DNA of 33,571 nt, from positions 1 to 33,571 of the IMG/VR virus record IMGVR_UViG_3300042338_000284, one strand, 5' to 3'. The translations under genes and the position numbers were made by a program. Source of the DNA: a virus. Under the pieces are notes generated by a model, which had not been told where the DNA came from, searched no databases, and saw only the letters and a list, made by a program, of their open reading frames with translations. The first letter of the stretch is position 1, and the number at the start of each line of letters is the position of its first letter. This document shows positions 8,183 to 15,990 of the stretch, one piece after another.

Positions 8183-11142
8183 TCGTCGCTGCGCTGTCCG
8201 CGGCTGGCACGTTTGGCACAGCCGGTGCGGTATCTACCGCCGTCTACACCGCCGCGGCTTACGCAGCTGCTGCCTACGTGGATTCGCTTTGGATCAGCCG
8301 CATCTCGCAGCCGGATCCGATCGAAGGCCCCAAAGCTGGCTCGGTGCGGCTCAACACGACCGAGGAAGGCGATCCGGTGCAGGAAGCCTACGGGCGCGAG
8401 TGCCGCGTCGCCGGTCACGTGCTCGACGTGTCCGAGCTCATCGAGGCGCAGAACACGACTAGCGCAAACGGCAAAGGCGGCTCGGGCGCAGAGTTCACCG
8501 AATACACCTACTCTTGCCACGCGATGATCTCCTTTGGCCTCGGGCCCGCGGAGGACATCACGCGCATCCGAGCCAACGGCAAGACGATCTGGGCCAAGTA
8601 CCCAAATGTCTCGATCAACAGCACGTTGATCGCTGGAGTGGTGACGCGTGTTTCCAACGCGTACTACACGCAAGGCACTACGTTCGCGTCCAACAATGCG
8701 ACGTGGAATAACACGGCAAAGACGCTGACCTTCAGTACCACGACCGTCATCGAAGGGTACTACTCAAGCACTAACAACCCGCAGCCGGTCACGGACCTGA
8801 TCGGGCGCATTGTTACAGTGCTAAATCCGAGCGCCGTTGGATTGAACGGTGCCAGCTTTGCGATCACAGCCGCTTCGGTAACCGTCTCCGGAGGTGTTCG
8901 TACTTACGTGCTGACTATCGGGTCCGCGACCGGAGTATCGAACGGCACGCTGTCGATCCAGATCGACTCTGGAACGCCAACGAACGCTGGCACGGTGTGG
9001 TATCTGACGATGACCTCCACATCGACGCTGGCAGATCTCTCAGAGATCCAGATCGGCGGAAACTATCTTCAAATCACTGCGCCCGCAGGAGCGGTCGGAA
9101 ACTATCAGGTCGTGGACTCTGGCACGAACGCTGATAGCACGACCTTCTGCAAAGTGAGAGGCACGGGTGCGAGCGCGCCGTTTGCTGCGTTCAGTAGCGG
9201 CACGACGGTCACCTTGTTTCAAAACAACCCTAGCTTCTCGCCTAAAAAGATGGCCGAGGCTCCAAACTTCCACCGCGGCGGCGTCAGCGGATTGCTCGGT
9301 GCGGAAGATGCTCCGGTGGATGAACTCTTCGCCAGCCTTCGCGCGCCGAATCCCGTGCCCGCTTATCGCGGGAAAATCGTTGTCACGTTCAAGGGCTTGC
9401 AACTCTTCGACTACGGCAACACGCTGCCGCAGTTCGAGGCCGACATCGTGCAGAGCAGCACCGCCGAGGTGAAGGATTACATCGGGCAGGTGTGCCGCGA
9501 TGCAGGCCTTGGCGACGAAGAGTTCGAGGCCGACGCGATCACGAACACCCTGCTCGGCCTCCCGATGCGCGGACCCAGCGACGCCCGCGACCGAATCGCT
9601 CCGGTGCTCATAGGATACGAGCTGGTGACGAGCGAGAAGGACGGCGTGCTGCGCTTCTCGTATCGCAAGGACGTGCCGACGGCGACGGTCGATGCGCAGG
9701 ACTTGAGCGCGCGCGAAATCGGCGCAGAGACAATCCGGCCTGTGACGTTCGCGGACCTCGGCGACGAACCTGCGGACTGCATCGTGGTCACGTATCGGCA
9801 GCAGCTGCGCGACTACACGGTGAGCGTGGCGCAATACAACCGCCGCGCCGAGGCTCCGCGCACGACGCAGCGCATCGACCTATCGCTCCTTCAGATGGAG
9901 GACGAGGACGCGCAAGCCGTCGCCATGCACACCGCGCTTCTCGCGCCCGTGAACCGTCGACAGGTTGAGCTGACGCTGCCGCTTTCGTACGTCGATTCGG
10001 TCTACGAAGGCGTGCGCATCTCGGTGCCCGTGAACGGTCGCACGCGCGAGATCCTCGTAATGGGCGTGACGCGAGGACCGACTGGCGTCCTCGAGGTCAT
10101 GGGCATCATTGAGCAGTCGAGCATTTTTGATCTCGCCGTGAGCACGTACACGCCGCTCACGCCTGGCTTTGCGGCTCTCGGGCAAGATCCTGGGACGTTT
10201 GGCAACACGCCGATCAGTTTCAGCCTTTTGGACATCGCGCCACTCCGCGACGAGCACCGCAACAAGGTTGGCTTCTATCTCGCGGCGTGCTCTGAGTCGC
10301 GCTCGACGCGCTTTCCCGCCGCGATGCTGTATCAGGCTGTCGATGAGAACGAGGAAGAGTGGCGCCCGATCTCGCGCATCCATGTCGATTCTGTGATGGG
10401 TCGATGCACGACGACGCTTGGCGATGCCGTCATCGGTGTCTGGGATGAGATCAACACGCTGGACGTAGAGCTCACCTCTGGAGAGCTGGAAAGCGTTACC
10501 GAGCTTGCGTGCCTGAACGGACGCAACCGAGCGATGGTCGCGCGCGAGATCATCGGCTTCCGCACAGCCACGCTGATCGGGACGAACACCTATCGCCTCT
10601 CAGGCCTGTTGCGCGGATTGCGCGATACGGGCTCGCAGATGGAGCAGCACGTCGCGGACGAGCCCTTCATCCTGCTCACGGGTAAAGGCTTGGAGTTCGT
10701 CGAGCTAGAGGCGGCGGCAGTTGGGATGTCGCGCTCCTACAAGATGCTGACGCCTGGAATGCGCCTGCCTGAAGCGGAGACGTTCCAGTTCACCTGCTCG
10801 GGTGCCAGTAGCACGTGTTTCGCGCCGGATCACATCAAGGGCACGCGCGACGTGTCGAACAACCTGACGATCGAATGGACGCGCGTTTCGCGCGCAAACG
10901 TCCGACTGCTTTCGACGCAAGCGATCCCGATCTCTGAGCCGTTCGAACGCTACGAGCTCACGGTGAACAACGCGACGACTGGCGAGGCGATTCGGACCTT
11001 TGTCGTGGCGCAGCCCTCGGTGCACTACTCGGCAGCGCAGCAGACCGCCGACGGGCTGACGCTAGGCCAGAAGGTCTACGTCACGTTGCGGCAGCTTGGC
11101 GACCTTGTGCACGGCGGAAACGCTAGAACGGCGGTCGTATGA
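8170..11142 (+). CDS. Large tail tip / host-specificity protein (Phage-tail_3, GTA gp15-like) with an inserted beta region
   Basis: A 990-aa protein. ATG 8170 is preferred because GGAG at 8157-8160 lies upstream at good spacing; GTG 8155 would add five residues. An Ala-rich N-terminus (residues 4-35) could insert in or cross a membrane. Next come family features: a GDPVQEAYGRE segment, YSCHAMISFGLGPAEDITRIRANG-KTIW, then NFHRGG, NPVPAYRG and DYGN-LPQFEADIV, matching the Phage-tail_3 core of GTA gp15 and related tips. Between KTIW (about 140) and NFHRGG (about 362) lies some 200 residues of Thr/Ser/Gly-rich beta sequence that looks inserted. No N-terminal TIM-barrel of the GTA kind is present. 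It caps the tail and probably contacts the envelope. Confidence 0.83.
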   Translation: MATLVVAALSAAGTFGTAGAVSTAVYTAAAYAAAAYVDSLWISRISQPDPIEGPKAGSVRLNTTEEGDPVQEAYGRECRVAGHVLDVSELIEAQNTTSANGKGGSGAEFTEYTYSCHAMISFGLGPAEDITRIRANGKTIWAKYPNVSINSTLIAGVVTRVSNAYYTQGTTFASNNATWNNTAKTLTFSTTTVIEGYYSSTNNPQPVTDLIGRIVTVLNPSAVGLNGASFAITAASVTVSGGVRTYVLTIGSATGVSNGTLSIQIDSGTPTNAGTVWYLTMTSTSTLADLSEIQIGGNYLQITAPAGAVGNYQVVDSGTNADSTTFCKVRGTGASAPFAAFSSGTTVTLFQNNPSFSPKKMAEAPNFHRGGVSGLLGAEDAPVDELFASLRAPNPVPAYRGKIVVTFKGLQLFDYGNTLPQFEADIVQSSTAEVKDYIGQVCRDAGLGDEEFEADAITNTLLGLPMRGPSDARDRIAPVLIGYELVTSEKDGVLRFSYRKDVPTATVDAQDLSAREIGAETIRPVTFADLGDEPADCIVVTYRQQLRDYTVSVAQYNRRAEAPRTTQRIDLSLLQMEDEDAQAVAMHTALLAPVNRRQVELTLPLSYVDSVYEGVRISVPVNGRTREILVMGVTRGPTGVLEVMGIIEQSSIFDLAVSTYTPLTPGFAALGQDPGTFGNTPISFSLLDIAPLRDEHRNKVGFYLAACSESRSTRFPAAMLYQAVDENEEEWRPISRIHVDSVMGRCTTTLGDAVIGVWDEINTLDVELTSGELESVTELACLNGRNRAMVAREIIGFRTATLIGTNTYRLSGLLRGLRDTGSQMEQHVADEPFILLTGKGLEFVELEAAAVGMSRSYKMLTPGMRLPEAETFQFTCSGASSTCFAPDHIKGTRDVSNNLTIEWTRVSRANVRLLSTQAIPISEPFERYELTVNNATTGEAIRTFVVAQPSVHYSAAQQTADGLTLGQKVYVTLRQLGDLVHGGNARTAVV

Positions 11143-12056
11143 CCTACACAGTCAGCGTTGGAAACCTTGACGGAGACTACTCAGGCGCGCAGAACCTTTC
11201 GCCGGCGACTCTCGCCGCTGCGCTGAACATCGTCTCGGGCTTGTCGGTTAAGTCGCGCTCGGTCACCTCGCCGCCGCGCTTGCCCGCCTTTGGCGATCGG
11301 TACATCGTCGCAGTTCCTGCAATCAAGGGCTGGCTTGGCAAGGACAACCTTATCGCGGTCTGGGTCGGTGACGCGTGGGCGTACGTCACTCCGTATGACG
11401 GGCTCGAGGCTTGGGACGAGGAGCTCGCGGAGAGCGTGCGCTATGACGCAGGAGCTTGGATCGTCCTCGCCAGTAGCGACACGGTTATCAACCTTGCGGC
11501 GAAAAACACCTCGGGCGGCACGCTGCTGATCGGCACGCCCGTGTATGTGACGGGCGCGGTCGGCGCTTCCGGTGAAGTTGAGGTCGCGGCTGCGGATGCG
11601 GCAAACTCCGCCAAGATGCCCGCCATCGGCATCCTCACAGCCACGCTGCTGAACAATGCACATGGAACGGCGCGCGCGATGGGTGTGATCCGCAACCTCG
11701 ACACCAGCGCGTACTCGATCAACTCGCCGGTGTTTGTCGCTTCCGGCGGCGGATTGACGGCCACGCGGCCTACGACGAGCACGGTGCTTGTGCAGAACAT
11801 GGCGCGCGTGATTCGCGTGCACGCTTCGACCGGAGAGATCTTGGTCATGGGGCCTGGGCGCACCAACGACGTGCCGAACACCGCGCAGGGTGTGCTCCTC
11901 GGGCGCGGCTCGACGAGCGGCTCAGGTCCAGCTGAAGCGATCACCGTCGGCAGCGGCCTGTCGCTCTCGGGCACTACGCTTTCCGCGACCGGCGGCGGCG
12001 GCGGCGGTGGTGTGTCCTTGGCAAGTGTCCGGAAGTCTGTGAGTCTACGCCTATGA
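11139..12056 (+). CDS. Tail fibre-like protein with DUF2793-like N-terminus and C-terminal polyglycine
   Basis: A 305-aa protein with its ATG overlapping the previous stop (ATGA). Residues about 40-110 resemble DUF2793: a PPRLPAFGDRYIV start, a GWLGKDNLIAVW segment and a GDAWAYVTPYDGLEAW segment, known from alphaproteobacterial phage and GTA-like tail regions. Residues about 115-250 form a repetitive beta region (NTSGGTLLIGTPVYV..., a capsid- or fibre-decoration style fold). The end is a seven-glycine run at residues 285-291 encoded by five GGC and two GGT codons (11991-12011), followed by only 14 residues. Such glycine linkers usually join to another fibre domain, so this gene looks shortened or rearranged at its 3' end. 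Confidence 0.7.
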   Translation: MTYTVSVGNLDGDYSGAQNLSPATLAAALNIVSGLSVKSRSVTSPPRLPAFGDRYIVAVPAIKGWLGKDNLIAVWVGDAWAYVTPYDGLEAWDEELAESVRYDAGAWIVLASSDTVINLAAKNTSGGTLLIGTPVYVTGAVGASGEVEVAAADAANSAKMPAIGILTATLLNNAHGTARAMGVIRNLDTSAYSINSPVFVASGGGLTATRPTTSTVLVQNMARVIRVHASTGEILVMGPGRTNDVPNTAQGVLLGRGSTSGSGPAEAITVGSGLSLSGTTLSATGGGGGGGVSLASVRKSVSLRL

Positions 12057-13237
12057 TTCTTCTCACCGCGACTACCCACGCTCTGGAACTCGGCACGAGC
12101 TCCACGAGTTCGACCGACTGGACGTGCTCCTACGTGGACATGACGTCCACCGATACTACGCCTGGATCGGAGCACGGTAACGTCGCCAGCGCGACCACGA
12201 CGACTATCGCGGCAGCTCCTGCGGCTTCGACGCAGCGACAGATCAAGCACATCAGCTTGCGCAACAAGAACACGGCATCGCAGACCGTGACGATCAAGAA
12301 GGATGTCAGCGGCACCGAATACGTGGTGTTCCGCGCGACGCTCGAAAGCAACGAGGGAGCCGAATACAACGACGGCAAAGGTTGGACGTGCTTTGATGCG
12401 CAGGGCCGCGCAAAAACGATGGAGCCCGCGTCGTTGAGTCAAACCGGCGCTCGCCCCCGTTCGATCTACAAGACTGGAACGGCGGCAGAAGGCACGGCTT
12501 ACTGGTACGGGTACTGGAAAGACGCTGGCTTTCCTGGCGCTTGGTCGCCTAACACGTCCGGCATCAACGGTCGGGCGACTGACGGAATGGCGGCTGGCGA
12601 TGTCGGCTGCTTGGAGCTTTGGACGCCGACCGGCGCGCTCTATTTGGAAGCGGCGACTTCAGCCGTTACCGCAACCGCATTTCCGATGCTGTTCGATGTC
12701 CTGTGGGTGAATAACGGCATCGTGGTCACGACCACAACGGCACAGGCAATCACGACGCCGACTTTGCCCGCGCGTGACGACAACGGCGCGACGATCGGCG
12801 AAGGCTGCATGATTGGCCTGATCTGGACCGCTGCAAGCACAAACGCAGCGGCGATCACAAACTCGACGGTCACCTATACCAACTCCGCAGGTACGGGATC
12901 TCGCACCGCAACCTTGGTGGCGGTCGCTGGCGATCAGATCCCTCCGACTCCGGTCATCGGCACCGTGGTTTGGTTTCGGCTTGCTGATGGCGACACCGGC
13001 GTGAGATCCATTCAGTCGATCACACTTGGCACGTCGCTCGTGACGGGCTCGGTGTCTCTGATTATTGCTCGCCCGCTCACGTCTTGGGCAAACTCGACTG
13101 TGAACGTCGGCTTCAGAAATGAATACAAGGCGCCAGGTCTGCGACTCTGGACTGGCACTTGCGCTTTGATGTTCCACAAGAGCGTCAGTAGCTCGGCCAC
13201 CACCATCCACGCTACGTTTGAGATCTCGGAGCGATAA
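12053..13237 (+). CDS. Putative tail fibre / receptor-binding protein
   Basis: A 394-aa protein, ATG overlapping the previous stop (ATGA at 12053). Residues about 60-125 form a compact beta domain (IKHISLRNKNTASQTVTIKK... then a Gly-Trp-x-Cys stretch) seen in small virion accessory proteins. The middle holds aromatic-rich segments (AYWYGYWKDAGFPGAW near 160) and the remainder is Thr/Val/Ala-rich beta sequence. No enzyme motif is visible. Position after the tip protein and within the fibre cluster suggests a receptor-binding or adhesion subunit. The family could not be named with confidence. Confidence 0.6.
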   Translation: MILLTATTHALELGTSSTSSTDWTCSYVDMTSTDTTPGSEHGNVASATTTTIAAAPAASTQRQIKHISLRNKNTASQTVTIKKDVSGTEYVVFRATLESNEGAEYNDGKGWTCFDAQGRAKTMEPASLSQTGARPRSIYKTGTAAEGTAYWYGYWKDAGFPGAWSPNTSGINGRATDGMAAGDVGCLELWTPTGALYLEAATSAVTATAFPMLFDVLWVNNGIVVTTTTAQAITTPTLPARDDNGATIGEGCMIGLIWTAASTNAAAITNSTVTYTNSAGTGSRTATLVAVAGDQIPPTPVIGTVVWFRLADGDTGVRSIQSITLGTSLVTGSVSLIIARPLTSWANSTVNVGFRNEYKAPGLRLWTGTCALMFHKSVSSSATTIHATFEISER

Positions 13238-13239
13238 GC

Positions 13240-14025
13240 ATGGCGACGACAACCTATCTCGGTCTTACGAAGCTCACCGCCGGTCAAGCCAGCGCGGAGA
13301 TCACCGTCAACGGCGCGCTCACGGCGCTCGACGAGCAAGCCGACCGCGCTGAGACGCTGGTGCTGGAGGACGACTTCACGGGCGGGATCGGCACCAGCTC
13401 GCAGCCTTTCATCGCGGCGAGCTCGGGTACGGGCGCGAGCGTCTCCAACTCGGGCTACACGGGCGAGCAGAATCGCGTCGGCGTGGCGGTTCTTGCGACG
13501 GGCACGACGACCACCGGCTATGCATCGGTGCACACGGCCTCGGCTGCGCTTGTGAGGCTGGGCGGCGGCGAGTGGCGCGCTCGAGCGATCTTTCGGCTTG
13601 AGGATCTCAGCGACGCCACGGACACGTACACGCTGCGGATCGGCCTCGGAGACTCGCAGGTCGCTGGCGAGCCGACCGACGGCTGCTTCGTGCGCTACAC
13701 GCACGGCACGAACTCTGGCAAGTTTGAAGCGGTCACACGGTCCAACGGCACCGAGACTGCGACGGACACGACGGTCGCAGCCGTGGCGGACACGTGGTAT
13801 CGGGTCGAGATCATCGGCAACGCGACGAGCTCGGAGGTCGCCTTCTGGCTCAAGGAAGGCACCGACGACCTCACCCTGCGGGCGACCAACACGACGAACA
13901 TCCCGACGGCGGCGGGGCGCGAGACCGCGGTTCAGGCGTCGATCATCAAGAGCGCAGGGACCAACTCGCGCAGCTGCTACCTCGACGTGCTTGCGCTGCG
14001 GCTGGCGTTTACGACGGCGCGTTAG
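13240..14025 (+). CDS. Putative tail fibre protein with concanavalin/LamG-like C-terminal domain
   Basis: A 261-aa protein from ATG 13240, two bases after the preceding stop. The N-terminus (YLGLTKLTAGQASAEITVNG, then ALTALDEQAD) has the helical look of fibre attachment regions. From about residue 45 the sequence DDFTGG..., ARAIFRLEDLSD, YTLRIGLGDS and DTWYRVEIIGN, with a closing YLDVLALRLAF strand, matches the strand order of concanavalin A-like/LamG lectin folds that bind carbohydrates. It is the last gene of the rightward structural run and is followed by a convergent terminator region. It is probably the distal host-recognition protein, although a minor structural role is possible. Confidence 0.65.
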   Translation: MATTTYLGLTKLTAGQASAEITVNGALTALDEQADRAETLVLEDDFTGGIGTSSQPFIAASSGTGASVSNSGYTGEQNRVGVAVLATGTTTTGYASVHTASAALVRLGGGEWRARAIFRLEDLSDATDTYTLRIGLGDSQVAGEPTDGCFVRYTHGTNSGKFEAVTRSNGTETATDTTVAAVADTWYRVEIIGNATSSEVAFWLKEGTDDLTLRATNTTNIPTAAGRETAVQASIIKSAGTNSRSCYLDVLALRLAFTTAR

Positions 14026-14107
14026 TATGATCTGAAACGAGCTCACGAGAGTCTACCTCGGGGGCGTTGAGGAGCTTGCGACGCTGGTAACGAAGCGAGC
14101 TCAAGTG

Positions 14108-14158
14108 AAGGCTGCAAATGGTCTGGCGGGCTCAACACCGCCTGAACGTTGCAGCCTT
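14108..14158 (+). terminator. Nested hairpin downstream of structural genes
   Basis: A perfect 10-bp inverted repeat, AAGGCTGCAA (14108-14117) with TTGCAGCCTT (14149-14158), encloses a second perfect stem GGCGG (14125-14129) with CCGCC (14138-14142). There is no clean U-tract after it, so it may act as a Rho-assisted stop or a 3' end stabiliser rather than a textbook intrinsic terminator. Confidence 0.55.
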
Positions 14159-14174
14159 TGCGCTTTCAAAAGGC

Positions 14175-14210
14175 AAGAGGACCGACGCCCCCCCGGGTAT
14201 CGGCCCTCTT
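14175..14210. terminator. Possible bidirectional terminator hairpin
   Basis: AAGAGGaCCGA (14175-14185) pairs with TCGGcCCTCTT (14200-14210) as an 11-position stem with one mismatch. The loop holds a run of seven Cs. Read on the minus strand the stem is followed by a T-rich stretch (CTTGCCTTTTG), which fits the end of the leftward SSB operon. Read on the plus strand the stem ends in CTCTT. Confidence 0.5.
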
Positions 14211-14262
14211 GGAGGGCGATCTCTGGCAAGTCACCCTCGGCGAGCTCCTCGTCGCCCTGCTA

Positions 14263-14280
14263 CGCGTGTGGATACACGCG
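14263..14280. repeat. Short perfect hairpin after the SSB gene
   Basis: CGCGTGT (14263-14269), loop GGAT, ACACGCG (14274-14280), located 17 bases beyond the SSB stop codon. It has no adjacent T-tract, so it may protect the leftward messenger's 3' end. A chance palindrome cannot be excluded. Confidence 0.35.
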
Positions 14281-14296
14281 CTGCGCCGCGCTTGAG

Positions 14297-14665
14297 CTAG
14301 AAGTCGACGCTCTGGTCATCCTGCGGTTTCGTCGATTGTGGGCGCTTGTAGGCGTCGCCGCAGAACTCCCAAGAGTCTGCGACCATCGTCAACCGCACGC
14401 GGTCCTTGCCATCTTGGTCTTTCCAGTTGTGCTGGTACAACCGACCCGTGCACAGCACCGTCGAGCCCTTGCGGTGAAAGCGGTGAAAGCTCTCGGCCAG
14501 CTGGTCGAAGCAGGTGATGTCGAGGAACACGACCTCGTCTTCGCCGCCCTTGCGCTTGCGGTTGATTGCCATCGAGGAGCGGCAGACGGGACGCCCGTTC
14601 GCGCCAGTCTTGAGCTCAGGGTCGCGCGTCAGCCGTCCGCCGACGATCAGGATGTTGATGTTCAT
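14297..14665 (-). CDS. ssb: Single-stranded DNA-binding protein
   Basis: A 122-aa protein with an OB-fold N-terminus: MNINILIVGGRLTRDPELK, then a SMAINRKRK segment, VVFLDITCFDQLAE, KGSTVLCTGRLYQHNW and VRLTMVADSWEF, the normal SSB order. The linker is very short and the C-terminus is DDQSVDF, an acidic tip ending in Phe like those that recruit partner proteins. It is shorter than cellular SSBs (about 170-180 aa), as phage versions often are. It is the last gene of the leftward early operon containing Exo and Bet, so it probably serves replication and annealing-based recombination. Its ATG overlaps the stop of a tiny upstream gene (ATGA). Confidence 0.92.
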   Translation of the reverse strand: MNINILIVGGRLTRDPELKTGANGRPVCRSSMAINRKRKGGEDEVVFLDITCFDQLAESFHRFHRKGSTVLCTGRLYQHNWKDQDGKDRVRLTMVADSWEFCGDAYKRPQSTKPQDDQSVDF

Positions 14666-14760
14666 GCGTCGTCTTTCGGGTCAGGCCCGTTCAGCTGTTC
14701 GTCTACCCACCATAGCACGGCGATGATGAGGGCGAGGAGGCAGTAGCCGGTCGCTTTCAT
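14662..14760 (-). CDS. Very small membrane protein (32 aa)
   Basis: ATG at 14758-14760 and TGA at 14662-14664, overlapping the SSB start as ATGA. The product starts MKATGY, has one hydrophobic segment (CLLALIIAVLWWV, about residues 7-19) and ends in a charged tail (DEQLNGPDPKDDA). The Lys2-then-hydrophobic-then-acidic order predicts N-in, C-out topology. Tight coupling to SSB and intact coding support a real gene, but no homologue is recognised. No strong Shine-Dalgarno is present, so translation may depend on the gene before it. Confidence 0.55.
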   Translation of the reverse strand: MKATGYCLLALIIAVLWWVDEQLNGPDPKDDA

Positions 14761-14772
14761 GTTGTGCTGCTT

Positions 14773-15024
14773 TCACCATGCGTCCCTAGGGTCTGCTTCG
14801 ATCGGCGCGTCCTTGTCGGCAGAAAGCAACGCGTCGTGCTTTGCGCGTAGATCCGCGATGCGTTGATCGAGAAAACGCAAGACGCCTTGCACCGCTTCGC
14901 TGTCTTGGCTTGGAAAGCTGGCCCCAGTCCCAGCACCAAGCCACAGGCCGCGCAGCTTGTTCTCACGCGCTTGCATCGTCAGCCGCAAGTGACGAGCAAC
15001 TTCAAAAAGTTCGTCACTTCGCAT
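14773..15024 (-). CDS. Hypothetical helical protein, 83 aa
   Basis: ATG at 15022-15024 overlaps the end of the preceding gene by 11 bases. The product starts MRSDELFEVARHLRL and ends in an acidic segment (ADKDAPIEADPRDAW). Two helices are likely (residues 1-28 and 45-70), separated by a Gly-rich loop (GAGTGASFPSQ). No membrane segment or known motif is seen. Position between Bet and SSB in the leftward operon suggests a link to DNA metabolism or host takeover, but this is context only. Confidence 0.6.
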   Translation of the reverse strand: MRSDELFEVARHLRLTMQARENKLRGLWLGAGTGASFPSQDSEAVQGVLRFLDQRIADLRAKHDALLSADKDAPIEADPRDAW

Positions 15025-15337
15025 TGCGGTCGTGTTTTCTTTCCATCATTGCCTGATAGTACCCATCAAAACAATCATTTTCATCTTTGAAAACGATGTC
15101 TTGAAGTTTTGCCATCGTATGGGGATTGTTTTTTACGATGTGATGCAAGATGAACAGACGTACATACTCGTCGTTGGAAATTTCTTCACAGCGCGTCACC
15201 AACGCATCAATCCGTTCGGCAAGGGTGGAGTCGCCATCATTGGGTTCGCAAATAGCCTCCCAACATTTTTCAATCGTGTCTTTCAGTTCTGCGTTTTCCC
15301 TTTTGAGTTCGTTCAGCTCAGACCATAGCGACTTCAT
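15014..15337 (-). CDS. Hypothetical coiled-coil protein on an AT-rich island
   Basis: A 107-aa protein whose ATG overlaps the Bet stop (ATGA at 15334-15337), with GGAG just upstream. The first 25 residues (LNELKRENAELKDTIEK) have clear heptad spacing of a coiled coil. The rest is helical and charged with many Asp and Glu and a Lys/Arg-rich tail. The coding DNA is much richer in A and T than its neighbours (about 40-45 percent GC by eye against 60 or more), with A- and T-ending codons, which suggests recent transfer. No family is recognised. Confidence 0.65.
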   Translation of the reverse strand: MKSLWSELNELKRENAELKDTIEKCWEAICEPNDGDSTLAERIDALVTRCEEISNDEYVRLFILHHIVKNNPHTMAKLQDIVFKDENDCFDGYYQAMMERKHDRNAK

Positions 15338-15990
15338 TGGATCTCCTTTTCGGTTTCAACCTGCGCTTGCGCCTCCAGCGTATCGGTCAAGCTCGATAGC
15401 GTCGTGGCGCTCGCCTCGATCACGCGCTCGCGCTGCTGCGCTTCGACGATGCGCTCGGCTTCGTCGGGCTCGTAGATGCCGCTGAAGCCGAAAGCGACGC
15501 GCAGCCCTTGGATCAGCGCCTTGTGACGCAACATCCGCCGCGGCTGCGTGCGCCAAGGATCGGTGCCGCGCGCGCACTCTGCGTAGTACTCGGTGACCGT
15601 GATAGGGTGCGTGCGATCCTTGCGATGCACAGTCGCGGTCACGCTGACCAGCGCGCCCTTCTCGTCGTTGTTCTCGACGAGCTGCACGCCGTCGGCAGCA
15701 GGGTGTTCGTTCATGAGCTTGATCCAGCCGTCCACGCCGACGACCGGCACGATGCCGCCGCCCTTCGACGGGAAGGCATAGATCTCCTTCGTCAGAGGGT
15801 TCAGGTGGTACTGGTCAGCGACCAGCAGCACGGCAGCGACCTGCTCGGGCGTCGCCTTTCCGCCAGGCACGACGGTCGCCATTAGGGTGCGCTCGAAGGC
15901 CTGTCGATCCATGCCGAAACGCTCGGCCATGCGGATCATCACGGAGTTGCTCTTCGTGCGTTCAATCGGTGCGGGCAAGTTCTGAGTCAT
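15334..15990 (-). CDS. bet: Phage recombination protein Bet (lambda Red beta-like annealing protein)
   Basis: A 218-aa protein. The start at 15990 (MTQNLPAP) is chosen because AAAGGAG lies at proper spacing; longer frames run into the Exo gene. It matches lambda Bet in order and wording: RMAERFGMD, LLVADQYHLNPLTKEIYAF, then IVPVVGVDGW, HRKDRTHPITVTE, and RRMLRHKALIQ followed by RVAFGFSGIYEPDEAERIVE. Bet binds single strands and anneals complementary DNA, working with the 5'-3' exonuclease encoded just upstream. It is slightly shorter than lambda Bet (261 aa) and lacks part of the C-terminal domain. The stop of Exo overlaps its start. Confidence 0.95.
   Translation of the reverse strand: MTQNLPAPIERTKSNSVMIRMAERFGMDRQAFERTLMATVVPGGKATPEQVAAVLLVADQYHLNPLTKEIYAFPSKGGGIVPVVGVDGWIKLMNEHPAADGVQLVENNDEKGALVSVTATVHRKDRTHPITVTEYYAECARGTDPWRTQPRRMLRHKALIQGLRVAFGFSGIYEPDEAERIVEAQQRERVIEASATTLSSLTDTLEAQAQVETEKEIQ

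Larger units (their letters stand above)
14026..14296. other. Convergent intergenic region
   Basis: These 271 bases lie between the rightward fibre gene and the leftward SSB gene. No credible gene is seen. They hold three inverted repeats (14108-14158, 14175-14210 and 14263-14280), as expected where two convergent transcription units end. The octamer CGAGCTCA occurs twice (about 14039 and 14095). Confidence 0.75.

Noticed and set aside
9040-9834. Long minus-strand open frame opposite the tip protein gene
   Set aside because: It is a shadow of GC-rich codon use in the plus-strand gene; the translation is Arg/His/Ala-rich with no domain, and the plus-strand product has clear motifs.
14026-14296. 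tRNA gene in the convergent gap
   Set aside because: The inverted repeats do not form a cloverleaf with conserved T-loop or D-loop bases; they are better explained as terminators.
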